64,000 nt of DNA from the NCBI GenBank assembly GCA_027486405.1, contig JAIXPD010000054.1, forward strand, positions 27,785 through 91,784. Direction: 5' to 3'. Under the pieces are notes generated by a model. That model did no database searches and was not told where the DNA came from. It worked only from the letters and a program-made list of their open reading frames with translations. Source of the DNA: Azospirillum sp. Lineage in GTDB: Bacteria; Pseudomonadota; Alphaproteobacteria; Azospirillales; Azospirillaceae. Of this stretch, positions 52,848 through 61,823 are shown in pieces. Position numbers and translations under genes: made by a program. Within the stretch, counting starts at the first letter, position 1. The number at the start of each line of letters is the position of its first letter.

Positions 52848-53741
52848 ATGCCGAAGGGGCTGCGGGCGCTTGCGCCGCTGTGTCTGATCGCCGCCGGTCT
52901 GGCGGGTTGCGCGTCGCAGCCGGGGGCTGGGCTGGGCGACGGGCCGCGATCCATCGTGATGACCCACCCCAGCGGCGACACCGTCGCCGTCACCTATTGG
53001 CGGCCGGGGGCCGGGTATGATCCCGACGCCATGCGCGAGATCGCCATGCTGTTCCGCGACCGCCGCAGCGGCGAAACCATCCCGGTCGATCCCGCCCTGA
53101 TCGACATGCTGGTCGAGTTGCGTCAACGCACCGGCGCACCAGCGGAAGCGCCGATCCGCCTGACCTCCGGCTACCGGTCGCCCGCCAGCAACGCGCTGTT
53201 GGCCAAGACCAACGCCAACGTCGCCGACAACTCCTATCATATGCGTGGGCAGGCGGCGGATTTCTCGATTCCCGGCGTGTCCCCGGCCCGCTTGGCCGAA
53301 GAGGCGGCGGCGATGCAGCGCGGCGGTTACGCCATGTACCCCAGCACCGGCCATGTCCATGTCGACACCGGTCCGTTCCGCACCTGGACACCGAAGGGCG
53401 GCGGTGGGGAGCCGCGCGGCGGCCAGACCGTGCAGGAGGCCCGCGCGCCGCAGAAATCCACCGCCGTCGAGCGGGTGGCGCTGGCCGATCTGGCCCCGCC
53501 GCCCCGGTCGGTCCCGGTGCCCAACCGGCCGCTGCCGACCGGGCCGATCGTGATCCCCGCCGCGCTGGTCGCCCCGGAGCCGGCGCGCGCCACCACGGCG
53601 AAAACCACACCGGTCAGCAAAGCCCCGATGGCCAAGGCCCCGGTTCCGCCCGATCTGGGCCGGGTGCGCGCGGTGCTCGTCCAATTGAAGGAGCAGCCCG
53701 CCCCGCCCCCGGCCAAACGCAAGCCGCAACAGCAGCCCTGA
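52848..53741 (+). CDS. YcbK-like lipoprotein (DUF882, M15 peptidase fold)
   Basis: A 297-residue lipoprotein: signal and lipobox LAGC (C21), then a DUF882/peptidase-M15-like domain (~40-170) with LTSGYRSPASNALL, SYHMRGQAADFSIPG and YPSTGHVHVDTG, carrying the H-x(6)-D...H-x-H zinc pattern. Such proteins act on, or bind, peptidoglycan peptides. The C-terminal ~110 residues are a Pro/Ala/Lys-rich low-complexity tail. GGAAGGG precedes the ATG at 52848. Confidence 0.9.
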   Translation: MPKGLRALAPLCLIAAGLAGCASQPGAGLGDGPRSIVMTHPSGDTVAVTYWRPGAGYDPDAMREIAMLFRDRRSGETIPVDPALIDMLVELRQRTGAPAEAPIRLTSGYRSPASNALLAKTNANVADNSYHMRGQAADFSIPGVSPARLAEEAAAMQRGGYAMYPSTGHVHVDTGPFRTWTPKGGGGEPRGGQTVQEARAPQKSTAVERVALADLAPPPRSVPVPNRPLPTGPIVIPAALVAPEPARATTAKTTPVSKAPMAKAPVPPDLGRVRAVLVQLKEQPAPPPAKRKPQQQP

Positions 53742-53816
53742 CCCCGCTTTCCCACCCGGTCGGGCGGAGGAGCGGGGCGGGGGCCGCGTCAGCGATCCGG
53801 AATCACCAATCCGGGA

Positions 53817-54611
53817 TCACAGATCCAGATCGACCAGCACCGGGACATGGTCGGACGGCTTCGGCTCCCAGCCGCGCGCGTCGCGCAGAACGCGTTGGCC
53901 GCGCAAGGCGTCCTTCAGCGGAGCCGTCACCCAGACGTGATCGAGGCGGCGGCCCCGGTTGGACGCCGCCCAATCCTTCGCCCGGTAGCTCCACCAGGTG
54001 TAGAGCTTGTCCGTCGGCGGCACGAAATGGCGCATCGCGTCCACCCAGCCGACCGACGCCTGCATCGCGCCCAGCTTTTCCACCTCGATCGGGGTGTGGG
54101 ACACGACGGAGAGCAGCTCCTTGTGGCTCCACACATCCTGTTCCAGCGGGGCGATGTTGAGATCGCCGACCAGCACCATCTTTTGATCGGCCCGGCGTTC
54201 CGCCGCCAGCCACGCCGTCATGTCGTCGAGGAACTGGAGCTTGTGGGCGAATTTGTCGTTCACCGCCGGGTCGGGGATGTCGCCGCCCGCCGGGATGTAG
54301 ACGCAATGCAGCTCCACATCGCCGGGCAGCGTCACCAGGGCGTGGCGACGGTCCTCCTTGCCGCACCAATGGCGGACGGCGGGGGCGGTGAAGGGCAGGC
54401 GCGACAGGATGGCGACGCCGTTGTAGCTCTTCATCCCGTGGATGTGGGTGTGGACGTAGCCCTGCGCGATCAGGGGATCGAGCGGGAAATCGGCGTCCAC
54501 CACCTTGGTTTCCTGCAAACAGATGACGTCCGGCTGCTCCTCCGCGATCAGGCGCAGCAGCAGGTCCAGACGCATGCGGACCGAATTGATGTTCCAGGTG
54601 ACGATGCGCAT
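53817..54611 (-). CDS. xth: Exodeoxyribonuclease III / AP endonuclease
   Basis: A 264-residue member of the exonuclease III family, which cleaves DNA at abasic sites. Catalytic and metal residues are visible: N7 and E34 (LQETK), YIPAGGDIPD with the active tyrosine, GDLNIAP, and SDHVPV with the final Asp-His pair. The ATG at 54611 gives the standard MRIVTWNINSVR start. Its 3' end lies in a 14-bp tandem duplication (53795-53822). The fumarylacetoacetase-type gene ends 11 bases upstream, so they are cotranscribed. Confidence 0.96.
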   Translation of the reverse strand: MRIVTWNINSVRMRLDLLLRLIAEEQPDVICLQETKVVDADFPLDPLIAQGYVHTHIHGMKSYNGVAILSRLPFTAPAVRHWCGKEDRRHALVTLPGDVELHCVYIPAGGDIPDPAVNDKFAHKLQFLDDMTAWLAAERRADQKMVLVGDLNIAPLEQDVWSHKELLSVVSHTPIEVEKLGAMQASVGWVDAMRHFVPPTDKLYTWWSYRAKDWAASNRGRRLDHVWVTAPLKDALRGQRVLRDARGWEPKPSDHVPVLVDLDL

Positions 54612-54622
54612 GGTCGGGCCGC

Positions 54623-55336
54623 TCACGCGCTGGTCGCGGGGGTGCCGGGCGCGGGGGCGATGGTCAGGGTCAGCGTGCCGACCCCCTCGACCGCGCCGGT
54701 CAGCGTATCGCCGCTCACCACCGGGCCGACGCCCTCGGGCGTGCCGGTGTAGATCAGATCGCCGGGTTGCAGTTCGACCAGCCCGGACAGATAGGAAATG
54801 GTTTCCGCCACCGACCAGATCAGATCGGCCAGATCGCCGCTCTGCCGCAGCGCGCCGTTCACCGACAGGGTGACGGCCCCGGCGCTGGGGTGGCCGATGT
54901 CGGCGGCCTTGCGGATGGCGCTGCACGGGGCCGACTGGTCAAAGCCCTTGCCCATGTCCCAGGGCTTGCCCTCTTTCTTCGCGGCGTTTTGCAGGTCGCG
55001 CCGGGTCATGTCCAGCCCGACGGCGTAGCCGAACACATGGTCCAGCGCGGCGTCGACCGGGATGTCGCGCCCGCCGCGCCCGATGGCGACCACCAGCTCG
55101 ATTTCATGGTGCAGGTTGGCGGTCTTGGGCGGGTAGGGGACCGTCGCCCCGTCCGGCACGATGGCGTCGGCGGGCTTCATGAAGAAAAAGGGCGGCTCGC
55201 GCGTCGGATCGGCCCCCATCTCGCGGGCGTGGGCGGCGTAGTTGCGGCCGACGCAGTAGATGCGGCGAACGGGAAACGGATCGCCGCCGGTCACGGGAAC
55301 GGTCGGCTGGGACCACAGGGGAACGGCGTAGGCCAT
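54623..55336 (-). CDS. Fumarylacetoacetate hydrolase family protein
   Basis: A 237-residue FAH-superfamily enzyme. The metal site shows in [15 protein letters not shown] and the [14 protein letters not shown] motif, with [12 protein letters not shown] near the C-terminus. The short length and [16 protein letters not shown] start match the FAHD1-like acylpyruvase/oxaloacetate decarboxylase or fumarylpyruvate hydrolase group; the substrate cannot be read from sequence. It is divergent from the MarR gene at 55744, which may regulate it. Confidence 0.92.
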   Translation of the reverse strand: MAYAVPLWSQPTVPVTGGDPFPVRRIYCVGRNYAAHAREMGADPTREPPFFFMKPADAIVPDGATVPYPPKTANLHHEIELVVAIGRGGRDIPVDAALDHVFGYAVGLDMTRRDLQNAAKKEGKPWDMGKGFDQSAPCSAIRKAADIGHPSAGAVTLSVNGALRQSGDLADLIWSVAETISYLSGLVELQPGDLIYTGTPEGVGPVVSGDTLTGAVEGVGTLTLTIAPAPGTPATSA

Positions 55337-55743
55337 GATCGGACGGCTCTTGCGGTGGGGTGGAACGGGTGGACTCCAGAGGTACCCGAAACCACGCGTC
55401 CGACCAAGCGCCCAACGGGGGACCGGCGCGCCGACTCGACGGCGAGCGGATGGTGGGGGAGCGACACGAAGACGCCCGGTCTGGGGGGGACCGGGCGTCG
55501 GAAGCTCCGAATGTCGGAACCCGCAGGCGGCAGGGGAAACCGCAGGGCGGGCGATCATTGCTGAAAGCGAGTCTGATCGCTTCTTAATGCATCAAGGTGG
55601 CGTTTGTTTGATGCACAACCAATGCGTAAATCGCATGATAGGTATGCGTTTGCTGTGCTGTGTGCGGTTCTTGCTGACAAAGCGGATGGTTCACCCCATG
55701 TTATGCGTTCATCTTCCATGATCATACAACGACGGCACTCGCG
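55337..55743. promoter_or_regulatory. Divergent region with inverted repeats (FAH / MarR)
   Basis: This 407-base gap contains TGCATCAA (55588-55595) and its perfect inverse TTGATGCA (55608-55615), 12 bases apart, and a second dyad ATGCG-TAAAT-CGCAT (55622-55636). Both lie ~110-155 bases before the MarR start. MarR proteins bind such dyads in divergent promoters, so these are candidates for its operators. Not proven. Confidence 0.6.
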
Positions 55744-56238
55744 GTGACTGACAACGAGCGTTCCACCCCCGCCGACCGGCGTTCGCGCCTGCGTCCCGGC
55801 AAAAACGGCAAGCTCGCCCTTGGCCCACTTCCCGACCTTGTGGGGTACAACCTCCGCAAGGCGCAGGTGGCTTTGTTCCAGAGCTTCCAGAACGCGGTTT
55901 CCCCGCATGACGTGACGCCCGGCCAGTTCGGCGTCCTCATCATGATCCGCGAGAACGAAGGACTGTCCCAATCCGATCTGGGCACAGCGGTCGGCATCGA
56001 CCGCTCGACCATGGTCGCGGTGATCGACCGGCTGGAGTCGCGCGGCCTTGTCGTGCGCGCGCCCTCGCCGAACGACCGCCGGTCCTACGCCCTGCGCCTG
56101 TCGCCGGAAGGCCAGGCCCTGATGGATGACCTGATCCCCCGCGTCCAGGCGCACGATCAGGGCATGGTCAAGGACCTGACCCCGGAAGAGCAGGGCCAGT
56201 TCATCGACTTCCTGCGCCGGGTGTCACGGTCCAAGTGA
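55744..56238 (+). CDS. MarR-family transcriptional regulator
   Basis: A 164-residue winged-helix regulator. The recognition region LSQSDLGTAVGIDRSTMVAVIDRLESRGLV and the wing with RAPSPNDRRSYALRLSPEGQAL are classic MarR, often linked to aromatic-acid or stress responses. The GTG at 55744 is used. It is divergent from the FAH gene and probably represses it or itself through the dyads at 55588-55636. A bidirectional terminator follows at 56285. Confidence 0.93.
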   Translation: MTDNERSTPADRRSRLRPGKNGKLALGPLPDLVGYNLRKAQVALFQSFQNAVSPHDVTPGQFGVLIMIRENEGLSQSDLGTAVGIDRSTMVAVIDRLESRGLVVRAPSPNDRRSYALRLSPEGQALMDDLIPRVQAHDQGMVKDLTPEEQGQFIDFLRRVSRSK

Positions 56239-56284
56239 AGCCGGTTGGCGTGGCTTCGGCCGACGCCGCTGCACGCTGTTGAGC

Positions 56285-56317
56285 AAAAGGGGGCCGTGCG
56301 TTGCGCGGTCCCCTTTT
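56285..56317. terminator. Bidirectional terminator
   Basis: AAAAGGGGGCCGTGC pairs with GCGCGGTCCCCTTTT across a 3-base loop with G-T wobbles. A and T tracts on both sides serve the MarR gene (plus) and the class I amidotransferase gene (minus), which converge here. Confidence 0.85.
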
Positions 56318-56340
56318 CGTTTGAGCCATTCCGCTTGCTG

Positions 56341-57102
56341 TCACCCCCGCCTGCGCTGCGCGTGCGCGGCGGCGGTGTGGCCGAAGGCGTGCAGCAGGGC
56401 GGTGGAAAAGGGATCCTCCCAGAACCGCCATTCGGGGTGCCATTGCACGGCCATGGCAAAGGCCGGGGCCGCCGTCACCCGCACGGCTTCGACCAGACCA
56501 TCGTCGGCGCGGGCCTCCACCGTCAGGCCGTCGGCCAACCGGTCCAGGCCCTGGGCGTGCAGGGAGTTGACCATCACCGACCCGGCCCCGTTCGCCAACC
56601 CGGCCAACACCCCGCCCGGCGTCAGGTGGACGCGGTGGGACGGGCCGTATTGGACGCTGAGCGGGGCCGATTTGTCCTCGCGGTGGTTGGTGTAGCCGGG
56701 GATCTCGTGCACCCGTTGGTGCAGGGTCCCGCCCAGCGCGACGTTCAACTCCTGAAAGCCCCGGCAGATGCCCAGCAGCGGCACGCCCATGTCCAGCGCG
56801 GCCAGGATCAGGGGCAGGGTGGTGGCATCGCGGGCGGGGTCGTGCAGGGTCCCGGCTTCGCTGGGCGGGCCGCCGTAGCGCTGCGGTTCGACGTTGGACG
56901 GGCTGCCGGTGATGAGCAGGCCATCCAGCCGACCGACCAGATCCTCCATCTCCAAGGCACCGCCCAGCGCTGGAATCAGCAGCGGCACGCCCCCGGCCCC
57001 ATCCGACACCGCGCGCACGTATTTGTCGCCGCAGACGTGGAACGGGCTTTCGCCGATGCTGCGGAAACAGGCGGGAACACCGATCAGCGGCTTGTGCGTC
57101 AT
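56341..57102 (-). CDS. Gamma-glutamyl-gamma-aminobutyrate hydrolase family protein (PuuD type)
   Basis: A 253-residue class I glutamine amidotransferase-like enzyme (peptidase C26). The nucleophile is C113 in LLGICRGFQ, and the His/Glu pair is H222 and E224 (VQWHPEWRFWED). PuuD cleaves gamma-glutamyl-GABA in putrescine degradation; here no puu genes accompany it, so the substrate could be another gamma-glutamyl amide. It is followed upstream by the lolA gene. Confidence 0.9.
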   Translation of the reverse strand: MTHKPLIGVPACFRSIGESPFHVCGDKYVRAVSDGAGGVPLLIPALGGALEMEDLVGRLDGLLITGSPSNVEPQRYGGPPSEAGTLHDPARDATTLPLILAALDMGVPLLGICRGFQELNVALGGTLHQRVHEIPGYTNHREDKSAPLSVQYGPSHRVHLTPGGVLAGLANGAGSVMVNSLHAQGLDRLADGLTVEARADDGLVEAVRVTAAPAFAMAVQWHPEWRFWEDPFSTALLHAFGHTAAAHAQRRRG

Positions 57103-57139
57103 GATGGGCCTCCGGTGGCGGGCTGCGTGGGGGGAGGGA

Positions 57140-57790
57140 TCAGTTGTCCCGACCGTAATCCGATCCGGTCTTGGGTTCCTTGAAATAGAACAGATCGGAC
57201 GGGAAGGTGACGTCGGTGCGCGGGTTCAGCAAGGCGACCTCGGTCGTCAGGCCCTGGGCGTCCAGCACGCGCCATTTCCGCAGTTGGAAGGGGCGATCCT
57301 CGAACACCAGCGTCATGGTCCCTTTGCCCGCCTCCTTGGTTTCGACCAGGCTGACCTCGACGACGCCGGGGGCCTGGAACACGTTGGTGACGGTCACGTC
57401 GCCCGACAGCTTGATCGCCTTGCGCAGGATGACGTCGGCCATGGTGGTGCCGATGGGCGCGCTCGATTGCTGGCGCATCTCGCCGTCCCAATAAAAGATG
57501 AAGGTGCCGTCGGCGACGACGAAATCGGTGATCGGCTTGTCGTACTCCAGCCGCATCTTGCCGGGCCGCGACAGATAAAAGGTGCCGGTGGCCTGCCGCC
57601 CGTCGTTGGCGACCTGGACGAATTTGGACTGAAGGCTTTGGATGCCGTTCAGATACTGCTCGACCTGGGCGATGGCGGCCTTGTCCTGCGCCGACAGCGT
57701 GGCGGCGACGGGCGGGGCGGCAAGGACCGGAACGGGCGCGGTCAGCGCGCCGGCGGTCAGCAGAAGGGCGGCGAGGAAGCGGGCAAGCAC
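57140..57790 (-). CDS. lolA: Outer-membrane lipoprotein carrier protein LolA
   Basis: A 216-residue periplasmic protein that ferries lipoproteins from the LolCDE complex to the outer membrane. It has a signal peptide (MLARFLAALLLTAGALTAPVPVLA) and the LolA fold pattern (VEQYLNGIQSLQSKFVQV, TGTFYLSRPGKMRLEYDKP, VADGTFIFYWDGEMRQ, WRVLDAQGLTTEVALLN). Next to ftsK in many Alphaproteobacteria; here it is separated from ftsK by the ubiH-glnZ-aminotransferase block. Its partners LolB and LolCDE are not in the window. Confidence 0.93.
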   Translation of the reverse strand: MLARFLAALLLTAGALTAPVPVLAAPPVAATLSAQDKAAIAQVEQYLNGIQSLQSKFVQVANDGRQATGTFYLSRPGKMRLEYDKPITDFVVADGTFIFYWDGEMRQQSSAPIGTTMADVILRKAIKLSGDVTVTNVFQAPGVVEVSLVETKEAGKGTMTLVFEDRPFQLRKWRVLDAQGLTTEVALLNPRTDVTFPSDLFYFKEPKTGSDYGRDN

Positions 57791-58139
57791 GGGCGGTCAT
57801 CCCTGGACAGAATCAACCCGACCGTCATAACCGGGCGTTGTGGCGGACATAAGGCGGACGGACCGGAAAGCCAAGCGCCGATTTGCCGGTGTGGATTCCT
57901 CGCGTGCGAAAATTTGCTGGATTTACATATTTTTTCTTAGAACCAATTGAAATCAAATTGGTTTTCCGTCATCCCCGCGAAGGCGGGGATCCAGAGTTTG
58001 CCAAACAAACATTATGGATAAGCCTGGATTCCCGCCTGCGCGGGAATGACGGATCAAAGTTCTTTTCTTTCAATAAGGTACCTAAACCAAAGATGCGTGG
58101 GTGCCCCCGGTGCGAAGACCGGGGACACCCATCCGTCGA
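57791..58139. other. Non-coding stretch with REP-like element
   Basis: 349 bases between lolA (its promoter side) and the 3' end of ubiH. The core is the REP/BIME-like repeat at 57966-58052, flanked on both sides by AT-rich sequence, including AACCAATT/AATTGGTT-type small dyads around 57940-57963. No gene seen. Confidence 0.6.
57966..58052. repeat. REP/BIME-like inverted repeat pair
   Basis: CCGTCATCCCCGCGAAGGCG and onward to CCAG (57966-57994) and its inverse CTGGATTCCCGCCTGCGCGG...CGG (58024-58052) form an ~87-bp structure, each arm itself a short GC hairpin (CCCCGCG-AAGG-CGGGG). The CGTCATTCCCGCG...GCGGGAATCCAG motif is a very widespread proteobacterial and neisserial intergenic repeat. 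It has no coding role and is usually a REP- or MITE-derived element. Confidence 0.85.
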
Positions 58140-59432
58140 TTACAGCGGCTGGCCGCGAATCATCCGGGGCAGGTCGCCGACGATGCCCATGGCGTGGCGC
58201 ATGAAAAAGCGTTTGACCGGTGGCAGGCGGTTGACCAGCCCCATGCCCAGATCGCGGGCCAGCCGGATCGGCGGGATGTTGTTGGAAAAGAGATGCACCA
58301 GCCCGTCGCACACCGCCGCCAGCAGCACGGTGTCGAAGCGCCGCCAGCGCTGGAAACGGGCCAGCACCTCCGGCCCGCCAACGTCCAGCCCCAGCCGGTG
58401 GGCGTCCACGATCACCTCGGCCAGGGCGGCGACGTCGCGCAGGCCCAGATTCAGCCCCTGGCCCGCGATGGGGTGGATGGCGTGGGCGGCCTCGCCGATC
58501 AGAGCCAGCCGGTCGGCGATGAAGCGTTCGGCCAGCAGCACCGACAGCGGCCACGCCTCGCGCCGGGTCGCCAGGGTGATGTCGCCCAGATAGCCGCCGG
58601 AGCGCCGGGTCAACTCCTCGATGAACTGGTCGTCGGGCAGATCGAGGTAGCGTTTGACCAGCGCCGTCTTTTCGCTCCACACGATGGAGCAGCGGTTCTC
58701 GGTCATCGGCAGGACGGCGAAGGGGCCGTTGGGCAGGAAATGCTCCACCGCGATGCCCTTGTTGGGCTGGGAATGGCGGATGGTGCAGATGATGGCGCTC
58801 TGGTCGTAGGCCCAGCGCCGGACCTTGATGCCCGCCCCCTCGCGCGCCAGCGATTTGCGGCCGTCGGCCCCGATCACCAGCTTGGCCCGCACCGTCCGCC
58901 CATCGGCCAGGGTCACGCTGGCCCCGCTGCGGTTGCGGGTGACGGCGGTGGCCTTGGCCGGGGCGATGTGGATCAGGCCCGGCAGTTCGGCCACGCGGGC
59001 GAACAGCGCCCGGCGCATGTCCTTGTTGTCGAGGATCCAGCCAAAGGGCCGGTGTTCGCCGTCCACCGCGAGTTCGGTGTGGTCGTAATGGACGAACAGC
59101 GGCGAAAACTGGTCGGCGATGCGGATGTCGAGCATCGGCCCGGCGTGGTCGGCCATGTGTTTCCACACGCCCGCCCCCTCCAGCACCTTCATCGAGGCGT
59201 AGGCGATGGCGGTGGTGCGGATGTCATAGGCCGCGTCGGCCTGCCGGTCGGGGCTGTCCTGGTCGATGCAGACCACCGGGACGCCCGCCGTCGCCAACGC
59301 CGCCGCCATGGAAAGACCGGCCAGACCGCCGCCCAAAATCACCACATCGGTCGTCACCACATCGGTGGACGGCGCGCTGCCGGTGGCGTCGGTGGGGGGC
59401 GTCTGCGCGCTCGGGTTGCCCGATTCGGCCAT
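58140..59432 (-). CDS. ubiH: UbiH/UbiF/Coq6-type FAD monooxygenase
   Basis: A 430-residue flavin-dependent hydroxylase in ubiquinone biosynthesis. The FAD motif VILGGGLAGLSMAAAL (~31-46), the conserved GADGRKSLAREGAGI motif and the DG/GEAAHAIHPIAGQGLNLGLRDVAAL motif are present. Which ring carbon it hydroxylates (C6 for UbiH, C5/C1 for others) cannot be told from this sequence alone; alphaproteobacteria often use one broad-specificity enzyme. It is divergent from the PII gene, in the same order as recalled for A. brasilense glnZ. Confidence 0.93.
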   Translation of the reverse strand: MAESGNPSAQTPPTDATGSAPSTDVVTTDVVILGGGLAGLSMAAALATAGVPVVCIDQDSPDRQADAAYDIRTTAIAYASMKVLEGAGVWKHMADHAGPMLDIRIADQFSPLFVHYDHTELAVDGEHRPFGWILDNKDMRRALFARVAELPGLIHIAPAKATAVTRNRSGASVTLADGRTVRAKLVIGADGRKSLAREGAGIKVRRWAYDQSAIICTIRHSQPNKGIAVEHFLPNGPFAVLPMTENRCSIVWSEKTALVKRYLDLPDDQFIEELTRRSGGYLGDITLATRREAWPLSVLLAERFIADRLALIGEAAHAIHPIAGQGLNLGLRDVAALAEVIVDAHRLGLDVGGPEVLARFQRWRRFDTVLLAAVCDGLVHLFSNNIPPIRLARDLGMGLVNRLPPVKRFFMRHAMGIVGDLPRMIRGQPL

Positions 59433-60115
<683 letters not shown>

Positions 60116-60451
60116 TCCTTATCCACCCTGGCGGCCCTGTTCCGGTGTGTCGGGACCGGGGCGCGGGTGGATGATTGTCGGCCCTGGTCCGGGTTCGTCT
60201 CTGCGGGGGACGGACCCGGGCGGCGCGCCGTGTGTTTTTCAGGCCGCCTGTGTTTTCACGCCGTCTTTTTTCAGATTGTTTTTGCCTGGGTCCGGCGTGG
60301 CCGGACCGGCTTTGCGGACTTGTTCCCTCCCGGTTCCACCGATAGGATCGACCGCGTTGTTGCGGGTGCGGTTTTCGACGGCGGTTTTCGTCGAAAAACC
60401 AGCCTGTGCGGCGATGTGGGTCTGCGCGGATTGGGAAAGGTGTGCGGCGTT
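60116..60451 (+). other. Gap between glnZ and aminotransferase with long hairpin
   Basis: 336 bases. An imperfect hairpin (TCCGGGTTCGTC near 60188-60199 with GACGGACCCGGG at 60208-60219) followed by a GTGTGTTTTTC tract looks like a terminator or attenuator for glnZ. Past it, 60230-60330 is unusually T- and pyrimidine-rich. The downstream gene thus may have its own promoter. No ORF seen. Confidence 0.55.
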
Positions 60452-61705
60452 ATGGTGTCTGCCGATTTCAGCGTTCATTCCGGTGCCGTGTTCAGCGAGG
60501 CGATCGGCAACGACCGTCTTGACCGGCTGACCGATTATCCCTTCACCCGTCTGGCCAATCTGCTGGCCGATGTCACGCCGCGCGCCAACGTCGCCCCGGT
60601 CATGCTGTCGGTTGGTGAACCCCAGCACACGCCCCCTGCCCTGATCGACGAGACGCTGCGCGCCCACACCGCCGGTTGGGGCAAATACCCGCCGGTTGGG
60701 GCCACCCCCGAGTTCCGCGCGGCCGTCGGCGATTGGCTGACCCGGCGCTACGCGCTGCCCGCCGGGCTGCTGCACGCCGATTCCTCCGTTCTGCCGGTGT
60801 CGGGCACGCGCGAGGCGCTGTTCATGCTGGCCCTGCTGGCGGTCCCGCCGCAAAAGGCCGGTCGCCAGCCCGCCGTTCTGATGCCGAACCCCTTCTACGC
60901 CCCCTATGAGGGGGCCGCCGTGCTGGCGGGGGCCGAGCCGGTCTTCCTGTCGGGCACGCGCGAGACCGGCTTCCTGCCCGACCTTGACGCCCTGACACCG
61001 GAACTGCTGGAACGCACCGCCCTGTTCTACCTCTGCACCCCGGCCAACCCGCAGGGGGCCGCCGCGTCCGCCGCCTATCTCGCCAAGGCCATCGGGCTGG
61101 CGCGGGAGTATGGCTTCGTCCTGGCGGTGGATGAATGCTACGCCGAAATCTATCTCGACCAGCCGCCGGTCGGCGCGCTCCAGGTCGCGGCCGCGCTGCC
61201 GCACGGCGGCGCGCCCTGGTCGAACCTGCTGGTGTTCCATTCCCTGTCCAAACGGTCGAGCGCGGCGGGTCTGCGGTCGGGCTTCGTCGCCGGGGATCCC
61301 GTGCTGTTGGGCCGCTTCTCCCGCCTGCGCAGCTACGCCAACGCGGGCATGCCGCTGCCGGTGGTGGCGGCCAGCACCGCCCTGTGGCGCGACGAGGCGC
61401 ATGTGGAGGAGAACCGCCGCCTGTACCGCGCGAAGTTCGCCGCCGCCGAGGCCGAATTGCAGGGCCGATACGGCTATTACCGCCCGGATGGCGGCTTCTT
61501 CCTGTGGCTGGAGGTGGGCGACGGCGAGGACGCGGCCAAGCGGCTGTGGGCCGACGGCGCGTTGCGCGTGCTGCCGGGGGCCTATCTGGCCCGCAACAAC
61601 CCGGGCGAACCGAACCCCGGTGCCGCCTTCATCCGCGTGGCGCTGGTGCAGGACGCCGACACCATCGCCGCCGCCTGCGCGTCCATCGTCCGCATCCTGG
61701 GGTGA
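60452..61705 (+). CDS. aat: Class I/II aminotransferase
   Basis: A 417-residue PLP-dependent aminotransferase of fold type I. The PLP lysine is in FHSLSKRSSAAGLRSGF, the substrate/cofactor-binding stretch LPVSGTREALFMLALL and the FYLCTPANPQGAAASAAYLAKAI and AVDECYAEIYLD motifs are present, and the C-terminus carries the arginine in GAAFIRVALVQD. The family includes succinyldiaminopimelate and aspartate aminotransferases; the exact substrate is open (the name aat is that of the gene beside glnZ in A. brasilense). The ATG at 60452 is chosen, with AAAGG upstream. Confidence 0.9.
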   Translation: MVSADFSVHSGAVFSEAIGNDRLDRLTDYPFTRLANLLADVTPRANVAPVMLSVGEPQHTPPALIDETLRAHTAGWGKYPPVGATPEFRAAVGDWLTRRYALPAGLLHADSSVLPVSGTREALFMLALLAVPPQKAGRQPAVLMPNPFYAPYEGAAVLAGAEPVFLSGTRETGFLPDLDALTPELLERTALFYLCTPANPQGAAASAAYLAKAIGLAREYGFVLAVDECYAEIYLDQPPVGALQVAAALPHGGAPWSNLLVFHSLSKRSSAAGLRSGFVAGDPVLLGRFSRLRSYANAGMPLPVVAASTALWRDEAHVEENRRLYRAKFAAAEAELQGRYGYYRPDGGFFLWLEVGDGEDAAKRLWADGALRVLPGAYLARNNPGEPNPGAAFIRVALVQDADTIAAACASIVRILG

Positions 61706-61717
61706 TCACGGGCGGGT

Positions 61718-61750
61718 GATCCGGTTTTCGGCTTGATCCGGTTTTCGATT
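61718..61750. repeat. Tandem 17-bp repeat between aminotransferase and ftsK
   Basis: TGATCCGGTTTTCGGCT is repeated head to tail (61718-61734, then 61735 onward as TGATCCGGTTTTCGAT). It lies 13 bases beyond the aminotransferase stop. Confidence 0.85.
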
Positions 61751-61823
61751 GTCTGTGTTTTGACCGCTGCCGTCACGCCCCGCTCCCGGTGAGCCGGGCG
61801 GACCGAGAACGAGGTTTCGACCC

